A DNA stretch of 5,116 nt. Source: Synergistaceae bacterium. Its GTDB lineage: Bacteria; Synergistota; Synergistia; Synergistales; Synergistaceae. Below are positions 1 through 4,369 of the stretch, one piece after another. The DNA lies in the NCBI GenBank assembly GCA_030539135.1, contig JAUNSQ010000105.1, forward strand, positions 676 to 5,791, read 5' to 3'. The position numbers and the translations under genes are program-made. Below the pieces are notes generated by a model. It saw only the letters and a program-made list of their open reading frames with translations, made no database searches and was not told the DNA's origin. Every line of letters starts with the position of its first letter. The first letter of the stretch is position 1.

Positions 1-428
1 TTGTTCCCGAGCAAATTCGAACAAGCCTGAGACAGCGCGTCAAGGTCGTTCTCCGTCCGTTCGACGCTCATGTCTATTTCCGGCTCATACGTCAGCGCGC
101 CCATTCCGGCCGCTCCCACTATGGCAAGACGTTGGAACTCCGAGACAGATCGAGGAGAAACCCCGCCTCTTTTCAGCATCCTATCGACAAGAAGCCTTCC
201 CCATCCATCGGGCAGACTATCAGCAAAAACGCCAAACACCCCTCCGAAAGGTTCCTTCTTGGGAACAAACACCTCTTTGCGAAGGGGAAGGCTGAATGGG
301 CTTATCGCAAAACCGGACGCAAGCCACAAATCATCATACTCAAACGCCGCAAGTCCATTCGGCGTCTCGGCCAAAATTCCGACTGAACGTTCGTTATACT
401 TCACCGCGAGCGATTTTATCTTGTTCAT
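1..428 (-). CDS. hipA: HipA-family serine/threonine kinase toxin, N-terminal part (runs off the left edge)
   Basis: This is the toxin half of a HipBA toxin-antitoxin pair; only the first 142 codons are in the window. Family members are cytoplasmic kinases, and the E. coli one phosphorylates glutamyl-tRNA synthetase and stops growth; the target here is unknown. Seen: residues 1-55 resemble the HipA N-terminal subdomain (a strand-rich start, then Ser-Pro-Phe-Ser-Leu-Pro-Leu). Residues 65-84 carry the family signature FGVFADSLPDGWGRLLVDRM, and residues 104-114 hold a glycine-rich VGAAGMGALTY segment that fits the nucleotide-binding loop. The catalytic Asp and the metal-binding motif would lie beyond the edge, so activity cannot be judged. 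The ATG at 428 is preceded by AGGAGG with a 6-nt gap, which fixes the start. It overlaps the end of the antitoxin gene by 35 nt in another frame, so the two are co-transcribed and probably translationally coupled. Confidence 0.92.
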   Translation of the reverse strand, partial: MNKIKSLAVKYNERSVGILAETPNGLAAFEYDDLWLASGFAISPFSLPLRKEVFVPKKEPFGGVFGVFADSLPDGWGRLLVDRMLKRGGVSPRSVSEFQRLAIVGAAGMGALTYEPEIDMSVERTENDLDALSQACSNLLGN

Positions 429-699
429 CTATGACCTCCTGTATTGAGGCGTAATGTTTCTTCGAGAAAAGGGCGGAAAATTCTTCCTCGCACTCCAGCG
501 CGACAGCAATTTTGATAAGCGAGCGCAGAGATATTTCACCGCTCTGCTCGAAGCGCTTCAGCGACCCAAGGCTTACGTCGGCTTTACGGCTTAGTTCTGA
601 TTGCGATAGGTGAAACGCCCTCCTCCGAGCGCGCACCTTTCGCGCCAGTTCGGCGGCGATCTCATCAGGGGTCTTTTGTTCCCATGGCATTATATTCAT
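394..699 (-). CDS. hipB: HipB-like antitoxin, XRE-family helix-turn-helix autorepressor
   Basis: This is the DNA-binding antitoxin of the pair. Known HipB proteins bind and neutralise HipA and repress their own promoter. Counting from the ATG at 690, the helix-turn-helix spans about residues 28-49 (LSQSELSRKADVSLGSLKRF, then EQ), a typical XRE/Cro motif. A basic segment (RKVRARRR, residues 17-24) lies before it and a short acidic tail after it. The reading frame is open back to a TTG at 735, but that TTG belongs to the -35 box TTGACA and the ATG at 726 lies in the promoter spacer, so both are unlikely starts. The realistic starts are the ATG at 699 (101 aa), which coincides with the predicted first transcribed base, and the ATG at 690 (98 aa). 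Neither has a Shine-Dalgarno; 699 was chosen because it fits a leaderless message. The gene ends 35 nt inside hipA. Confidence 0.88.
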   Translation of the reverse strand: MNIMPWEQKTPDEIAAELARKVRARRRAFHLSQSELSRKADVSLGSLKRFEQSGEISLRSLIKIAVALECEEEFSALFSKKHYASIQEVIDEQDKIARGEV

Positions 700-700
700 G

Positions 701-714
701 GCTAATATATTAGC
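701..714. promoter_or_regulatory. Probable HipB operator O1, perfect 14-bp palindrome over the -10 box
   Basis: GCTAATATATTAGC is its own reverse complement. It covers the whole -10 hexamer of the hipBA promoter, so a bound repressor would block polymerase. A second copy lies 41 bp upstream. That HipB is the ligand is inferred from the autoregulation known for HipBA and XRE-type antitoxin operons. Confidence 0.68.
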
Positions 715-735
715 TAATATAGCCATATTTGTCAA
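707..735 (-). promoter_or_regulatory. hipBA promoter, near-consensus sigma-70 type
   Basis: On the minus strand, a perfect -35 box TTGACA (735-730) is followed by a 17-nt spacer and a -10 box TAATAT (712-707). Transcription would start about 7-8 nt downstream, at 700 or at the A at 699, which is also the first base of an in-frame ATG. The -10 box sits inside a 14-bp palindrome, as expected for a repressible promoter. Confidence 0.75.
713..723. promoter_or_regulatory. Degenerate third operator-like copy in the promoter spacer
   Basis: GCTAATATAGC keeps the outer GC ends and the GCTAATAT half of the flanking operator but is 3 bp shorter in the middle. It abuts O1 and lies in the spacer between the -35 and -10 boxes. 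It may be a weak half-site or a by-product of the AT-rich repeats. Confidence 0.35.
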
Positions 736-741
736 TCAATA

Positions 742-755
742 GCTAATATATTAGT
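742..755. promoter_or_regulatory. Probable HipB operator O2, 12-bp perfect palindrome upstream of the -35 box
   Basis: GCTAATATATTAGT contains the same 12-bp palindrome CTAATATATTAG as O1 (743-754). It lies just upstream of the -35 box. Its centre is 41 bp from the centre of O1, close to four helical turns, so two repressor dimers would sit on the same face of the DNA and bracket the promoter. Confidence 0.65.
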
Positions 756-869
756 TATTATTAGGAGAGATAAATACCCGGCAAAATAATTATTGTCTCG
801 TTTGGCGGCAGCTATGCCAATCACGGCGCGGTACGGCATTTATATTAAGAGATTACCTTGGAAGAATGG

Positions 870-909
870 AAAGGCGAGAAACACGGAGTAGTCCGCGCCT
901 CTCGCCTTT
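870..909 (-). terminator. Hairpin terminator downstream of the Sel1-repeat gene
   Basis: A perfect 10-bp stem (AAAGGCGAGA at 870-879 paired with TCTCGCCTTT at 900-909) encloses a 20-nt loop that can form a small inner hairpin (CGGA, GTAG, TCCG). It begins 11 nt after the stop codon at 921. Read on the minus strand the tail is TTTCCATTCTTCC, pyrimidine-rich but not a clean U-tract; the plus strand has TTTT after the stem. No plus-strand gene ends here, so it most likely closes the four-gene operon. Confidence 0.65.
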
Positions 910-920
910 TATAAATACGC

Positions 921-2309
921 CTACCAAACAGTTCGTTCAAAGTGCATATACGAAACCCTGTCGTCGGTTATTTTAAATTTTATATGACTTTCTACGTCAA
1001 GACCTTCGCCATCCGATAGTCTTTCCCAGTTCTTTCCTGCGACCGCGAGCAGGTCGTCCACGCTGGAACCGATATTAACGCCGTTGAACGTTATCTTGCA
1101 CGGAGCCGTAACGATCAATTTTGACAGCCACGGAGTTCCAACCGATTTACCATTTTTCGCGGCAACGCCAATGCGTACCGTAAATCCGTTATAGTCATAA
1201 GTTGTTAATCTGACGACCTGTCCCCACGCATCAAAATTAGGATAACCCTTCACGTCTCTTATCGTCGTTTTTCTCGGCTTTCCAAATTTTTTCAATATAA
1301 GCTCCTTCGTCCCATAATTTTTATCAAGGTAATTAATTATTGCTAAACATTCAGGAATTCCATCGACATCCGGGTCATATTTCGGTTTTATTATCGGTTT
1401 CGCGGTCGCTTTTGAACCGGAGGCTTTCACGCTTCCTCCCGACGTTCTGACTGGCGCGGAGCTCCTGCCCCCTGCCGCAGCGGTCGTTTGTGATGGTGCG
1501 CTTTCGGAGGCCGACGTCGTTACAGCCGCGCCGGACGGTGAAGACGCGGCAGAGCCGCTTGGCGACATCGCGCTTGAGTCTACCGTTGACGGCCTTGGGT
1601 CGGATGGTGCAGCGGTCGGCCCGGACGAATAGCCACCTCCGTTCTCCACCTTTCCGGTCAGTCTGCCGTTGGGGTCTAGCACAGCGGTAAGTACGTTAGC
1701 CAGCAGTCCGGCAAAGCCTTCCGCCTGCGAGCTGTCAGTCGCGGCCAACGGCTGCTCGGAATATGACGCGGCGTATGCCGAATAGCCGCCCTTCGTGCCC
1801 AGCGTGCTTTCCTGCACGCCCTTTCCGGCAGCCGAGGCAAACCATTTGTCCGCCTCTGTCTGGCTGCGTTCGACGCCCGCGCCCTCTTTATAAATGTGCC
1901 CCATGAAATACTGAGCCATCGGGTTGCCGCCGTTGGCTGAGACGAGCATCCACTTAGCCCCCTCGGTCGGCTTGATATCTGTCCCGTGTCCCTGTATATA
2001 GCTTATCGCGAGCATCAGGGCCCCCTGCATGCTGCCCTTCTCGGCGGCCTTGAGGTAATACGGGAACGACTCGTTATACTTCTCCTGCCCGTAGTAGCAG
2101 CTCGCGAGCGGCATATACGACGCGGCGTTGAAGCTGTCCTGTTTCAGCGCGAATATCTCGTCTTCGGTCAGGTATTTGTTAGCCTTCATGTCCTCCTGAT
2201 AGAACCTCTCGTACCTGCGCATAGCCACGCCGAGGTTGTCGGCGGAGGCGGCTGACGCGCAGAGAGCGAACATGACGGCGAGGCAGACCATAAGTTTATT
2301 TTTCATCAT
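921..2309 (-). CDS. Secreted Sel1-repeat protein with Ser/Ala/Gly linker and unrecognised C-terminal domain
   Basis: A 462-aa exported protein. Residues 1-23 form a signal peptide with a likely cleavage at Ala-Ser-Ala before Asp24. About three Sel1/TPR-like helical repeats follow (62-92, 93-128, 129-164), recognisable by AAEKGSMQGALMLAISYIQG and by GNPMAQYFMGHIYKEGAGV. Sel1 repeats are scaffolds for protein-protein contacts. Residues about 224-309 are low-complexity Ser/Ala/Gly/Pro/Thr, probably a flexible linker. Residues 310-462 form a compact domain that I cannot name. It has two similar halves, one around LILKKFGKPRKTT and one around GVNIGSSVDDLLAVAGKNW, each followed by predicted strands; this may be an internal duplication. 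The ATG at 2309 has GGAGGG 5 nt upstream; the adjacent ATG at 2306 is equally possible. It is the last gene of the operon, 12 nt after the preceding stop. The binding partner is unknown. Confidence 0.85.
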   Translation of the reverse strand: MMKNKLMVCLAVMFALCASAASADNLGVAMRRYERFYQEDMKANKYLTEDEIFALKQDSFNAASYMPLASCYYGQEKYNESFPYYLKAAEKGSMQGALMLAISYIQGHGTDIKPTEGAKWMLVSANGGNPMAQYFMGHIYKEGAGVERSQTEADKWFASAAGKGVQESTLGTKGGYSAYAASYSEQPLAATDSSQAEGFAGLLANVLTAVLDPNGRLTGKVENGGGYSSGPTAAPSDPRPSTVDSSAMSPSGSAASSPSGAAVTTSASESAPSQTTAAAGGRSSAPVRTSGGSVKASGSKATAKPIIKPKYDPDVDGIPECLAIINYLDKNYGTKELILKKFGKPRKTTIRDVKGYPNFDAWGQVVRLTTYDYNGFTVRIGVAAKNGKSVGTPWLSKLIVTAPCKITFNGVNIGSSVDDLLAVAGKNWERLSDGEGLDVESHIKFKITDDRVSYMHFERTVW

Positions 2310-2321
2310 TTATGCCCTCCG

Positions 2322-2774
2322 CTACATCGTGACGCGGATGGTGCAGCGCCCTCTTGACATTGGAGCCTTCCTGAACGGGACCATCCTTATGCCGTTTTTG
2401 TTCTTTGGGCTGTGCGTGCCCCTGTTGTCTTTCTCGCTGATATCTGTTTTGTACTCAAACTTCTCAGGGACTACTTCAAATATCGTCTCGCTCTCCCTGC
2501 CATACCACGCCGCGCCCTTTGTCTCAGCTATCCAATACACAAATTTAATGTCGCCGCCATATTCATGATAGACCTCTCGTGAGGAGTTAGGGGGAACGCT
2601 CCACCATCCTCTCATTAAAGCATCCCAGGAAGGTACTTTTAGCCCCAACGCAAAGTTCACTTCCATATTCGTGTCGTTCCTGAGCGTTATGTAATAGCTG
2701 TAAGCCTGAGCCTGCGACGGCGGCAGTGCCGTAAACGCCGCCAGAGCCGCGAGTATAAGGACAAGTCTTTTCAT
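2322..2774 (-). CDS. Secreted DUF1036-like protein, copy 2
   Basis: A 150-aa exported protein of unknown function. Residues 1 to about 24 form a signal peptide ending Ala-Gln-Ala. The mature part begins YYITLRNDTNMEVNFALG and continues with RGWWSVPPNSSREVY and AETKGAAWYG. The order Asn-x-Thr, Val, Ala-Leu-Gly, Gly-Trp-Trp, Pro-x-Ser, Ala-Trp-x-Gly resembles DUF1036, a small secreted beta-rich family; this is from memory and not searched. It is clearly a paralogue of the upstream gene (2798-3274), with shared motifs along the whole length, including the ending RGRCTIRVT. Start choice: the frame also has an ATG at 2780, but AGGAGG at 2787-2782 would then be 1 nt away. The ATG at 2774 gives a 7-nt gap and is preferred. 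It lies 23 nt after the preceding stop and 12 nt before the Sel1 gene. Confidence 0.8.
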   Translation of the reverse strand: MKRLVLILAALAAFTALPPSQAQAYSYYITLRNDTNMEVNFALGLKVPSWDALMRGWWSVPPNSSREVYHEYGGDIKFVYWIAETKGAAWYGRESETIFEVVPEKFEYKTDISEKDNRGTHSPKNKNGIRMVPFRKAPMSRGRCTIRVTM

Positions 2775-2797
2775 TTTCATACCTCCTGCGTAGATAT

Positions 2798-3274
2798 TTA
2801 TTTGGACGACGTGACAGACAGCGTTATCCTGCCCCTGTTCACGGGAGATTCATAGAAGGCGACCTTTCGCGGGTTTCTCAAGTCGCTAGGGATATGATCC
2901 TGCTTGTTCGCGTTGTCGTCGTAGTATGTCGCATATTCCAGCTTCCCGTCAGCCACAACATACTGCCTGTTCTCCCGCACGTTCCCGCGCCATTCCGCGC
3001 CCGCCTTTGGCGACATCGCGTACCACTCTATCGTGTCCCCGGGTGAAGAACCGGTCTCCATATATACCTCTTTGCTCGTGTGGGCGGGTATCCTATACCA
3101 TCCCGTAACGGTGCGCCTGTTCCCTCCGCCGAGACTGCAAGCCAGAGCGTAGAGAACTTCCTTGCCCGTCCTGTTGTCGAACGTGATATAGTAGCTCGCG
3201 CTCGCCTCCGACGCGAAGGAAAGCGCTGCGGCAAACAGGAGCGCCACTGTCAAATAACGAGATACATTCTTCAT
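2798..3274 (-). CDS. Secreted DUF1036-like protein, copy 1
   Basis: A 158-aa exported protein, function unknown. The signal peptide ends at about residue 26 (Glu-Ala-Ser-Ala, then SYY). The mature domain starts YYITFDNRTGKEVLYALAC, then VTGWYRIPAHTSKEVYMETG, then KAGAEWRGNVRENRQYVV, and ends NRGRITLSVTSSK. The Asn-x-Thr start, Gly-Trp-Tyr and Glu-Trp-x-Gly motifs resemble DUF1036, and the downstream neighbour shares the same order of motifs at roughly 30% identity by eye. The second Trp of the neighbour's GWW is Tyr here, and this copy has a single Cys (Cys45 region) that the neighbour lacks. A GAGG lies 7 nt before the ATG. It is the second gene of the operon, 16 nt after the stop of the zinc-knuckle membrane protein. 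Confidence 0.8.
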   Translation of the reverse strand: MKNVSRYLTVALLFAAALSFASEASASYYITFDNRTGKEVLYALACSLGGGNRRTVTGWYRIPAHTSKEVYMETGSSPGDTIEWYAMSPKAGAEWRGNVRENRQYVVADGKLEYATYYDDNANKQDHIPSDLRNPRKVAFYESPVNRGRITLSVTSSK

Positions 3275-3290
3275 TTTGATGCCTCGCGCG

Positions 3291-3623
3291 TTATTCCTCG
3301 GCCTTGGGAGCTTCGTTCTGCGGCGACGTCTCCGTTGGCTGCGGCTGTGTCGGGGCGACTGCTACTGTAGGCGTTTGTCTCACTGCTTCCGCTGCGTTTG
3401 GGTCGAAATTCAACAAGCTTTTGCTTCCGCAGAGCGGGCATTTCTTACCTCCGCCAAGCAGTACGATAATACCTATTAAAACCAGAAGCGGTCCAATTAT
3501 CCACCCCAAGAGGGGCAAGAAGTAAAATAAAAGAATACCGATTACAATCGTCAAAATCCCGGGTACTAAATTCTTCGACGTTCCAACCATACGTTTGCAG
3601 TTCGGACAATACTTATCGGCCAT
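3291..3623 (-). CDS. Small membrane protein with split CxxC zinc knuckles flanking two membrane segments
   Basis: A 110-aa protein with an N-terminal CPNC (Cys6, Cys9), two hydrophobic stretches (about 19-35 and 38-57, separated by Pro37 and Gly40), a second CPLC (Cys62, Cys65), then a 40-residue Pro/Thr/Gln/Glu-rich tail that looks disordered. If the hydrophobic stretches form a membrane hairpin, or a re-entrant one, both CxxC pairs lie on the same, probably cytoplasmic, side and could jointly bind one zinc. The layout recalls the eukaryotic LITAF domain and bacterial zinc-ribbon membrane proteins; no family name is certain and the role is unknown. The ATG at 3623 is preceded by AAGGAGG with a 9-nt gap. 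It is the first gene of the probable four-gene operon and is followed after 16 nt by the first DUF1036-like gene. Confidence 0.83.
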   Translation of the reverse strand: MADKYCPNCKRMVGTSKNLVPGILTIVIGILLFYFLPLLGWIIGPLLVLIGIIVLLGGGKKCPLCGSKSLLNFDPNAAEAVRQTPTVAVAPTQPQPTETSPQNEAPKAEE

Positions 3624-3654
3624 ATTAAAATTCCTCCTTGGTATTATTCTTTTT

Positions 3655-3683
3655 TATATATATTTCATGGGGACGCAGAATAA
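3655..3683 (-). promoter_or_regulatory. Weak candidate promoter of the four-gene operon
   Basis: An AT-rich stretch upstream of the zinc-knuckle gene contains TATATA (3660-3655), with a poor -35 candidate TTATTC (3683-3678) 17 nt upstream, inside the preceding hairpin. Start would fall about 25 nt before the ATG. The -35 matches consensus at only two positions, so the operon could equally be read from upstream. Confidence 0.25.
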
Positions 3684-3696
3684 GCGCGTCCCCATG
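3666..3696 (-). other. Strong 11-bp hairpin between the PepSY gene and the next operon, without a U-tract
   Basis: CATGGGGACGC (3666-3676) pairs perfectly with GCGTCCCCATG (3686-3696) around a 9-nt loop. It starts 13 nt after the PepSY stop codon, where a terminator is expected. On the minus strand the stem is followed by AAATATATATAAAAAA, the opposite of a U-tract; on the plus strand a T-rich run precedes the stem. It may be a non-canonical terminator, a 3'-end stabiliser or part of a leader structure. Confidence 0.6.
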
Positions 3697-3708
3697 CTAT
3701 GGCTGTTG

Positions 3709-4287
3709 TTATTTCTTTCCTCCAGCTTCTTCTTCCCAATATAAAAATTTACCAGATTTGGCGTCTATTTTGAACTCATATACTATGCCATGGCAAGCTG
3801 CCTTGCCCTTATAGAGTTTACGTCCGTTATCGCCGTAGTCTGTCTTAAATTCTATGATATCGTCCTCGACGGCGCCTATTAGCCTATGGAGTACCATAAA
3901 TTGGGCGTATCGCGGCGTAACGCCGTATTTCCTCTCAGGGTCGATACTATCCATCAATATATCGCTTTTTGAAGGTACTTCGCGTGTGATTTTATACTCG
4001 TGTTTTATTACCTTTCCGTTGTAAGCGCCTATAGCGTATCTATATTTAATGCCCTTGGCGTAAAATTCTATCTCATATACCGTCCTGCCGTCGTCAGCGC
4101 CGAGCTTACATTCCACCGCCCTTGTATCCTGTTGTCTTACATTGGCATGTTTGTAGGCCATATTTTCTGCTATTGCGTCCCCGACCATTGTCGAAGCGAA
4201 AGCTGTGGCGGCAAATATAATACAGACCAGCGATGTGGTCAGGTATATAAGTGTTTTTGTGTGGTTTTTAACTTTGATGTTGTTCAT
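3709..4287 (-). CDS. Secreted protein with two PepSY-like domains
   Basis: A 192-aa exported protein. The signal peptide is long, with a basic N-region (KVKNHTK), a hydrophobic core at about 12-28 and likely cleavage at Ala-Phe-Ala31 before Ser32. There is no lipobox. Two PepSY-like repeats follow. The first, about 34-97, is a helix followed by VYEIEFYAKGIKYRYAIGAY with NGKVIKHE. The second, about 124-186, ends GIVYEFKIDAKSGKFLYWEE. The strand-strand pattern with Asp/Ala-x-x-Gly-Lys is the PepSY hallmark. PepSY domains occur in peptidase propeptides and as free-standing secreted proteins, where inhibition or ligand binding has been proposed; no peptidase is encoded here. Each repeat holds one Cys (60 and 165), which could pair. 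The ATG at 4287 has AGGGG 5 nt upstream. It lies between two hairpins and may be transcribed alone; I see no convincing promoter in the 45 nt upstream. Confidence 0.8.
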   Translation of the reverse strand: MNNIKVKNHTKTLIYLTTSLVCIIFAATAFASTMVGDAIAENMAYKHANVRQQDTRAVECKLGADDGRTVYEIEFYAKGIKYRYAIGAYNGKVIKHEYKITREVPSKSDILMDSIDPERKYGVTPRYAQFMVLHRLIGAVEDDIIEFKTDYGDNGRKLYKGKAACHGIVYEFKIDAKSGKFLYWEEEAGGKK

Positions 4288-4322
4288 ATATTCCCCTACC
4301 CCTTCGGATTTAGTTCGTAGAA

Positions 4323-4368
4323 AATAATTATTGGGGCGTATTTACATACGCCCCGTGTAATAATTATT
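4323..4368 (-). terminator. Terminator of the Ig-like surface protein gene, with flanking palindromes
   Basis: A perfect 9-bp stem, GGGGCGTAT (4333-4341) with ATACGCCCC (4346-4354), has a 4-nt loop. Both sides carry the self-complementary decamer AATAATTATT (4323-4332 and 4359-4368), so the stem can extend past a 4-nt bulge. The minus-strand transcript, starting 1 nt after the TAG, ends AATAATTATTTTC, a moderately U-rich tail. This fits intrinsic termination. Confidence 0.8.
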
Positions 4369-4369
4369 A

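Noticed and set aside
70..447. A 125-aa plus-strand open frame
   Set aside because: It lies antisense to hipA and the end of hipB, whose products carry clear family motifs. The plus-frame protein has no recognisable motif.
783..795. AAAATAATTATTG repeated at 783-795 and 4321-4333
   Set aside because: A 13-bp AT-only (plus one G) match in intergenic DNA is plausible by chance, and the surroundings are unrelated.
736..920. Possible additional gene or RNA between the hip promoter and the Sel1 gene
   Set aside because: Apart from operator O2 and the terminator hairpin, I see no ribosome binding site, convincing ORF or strong RNA structure.
867..977. A short plus-strand ORF (36 codons) starting ATG GAA AGG
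   Set aside because: It runs through the terminator hairpin and into the antisense of the Sel1 gene. It has no family features; the GGAAGA upstream is too close to be a convincing ribosome binding site.
2236..2568. A 110-aa plus-strand open frame with hydrophobic stretches
   Set aside because: It is antisense to the start of the Sel1 gene and to the DUF1036-like gene, both of which have signal peptides and ribosome binding sites.
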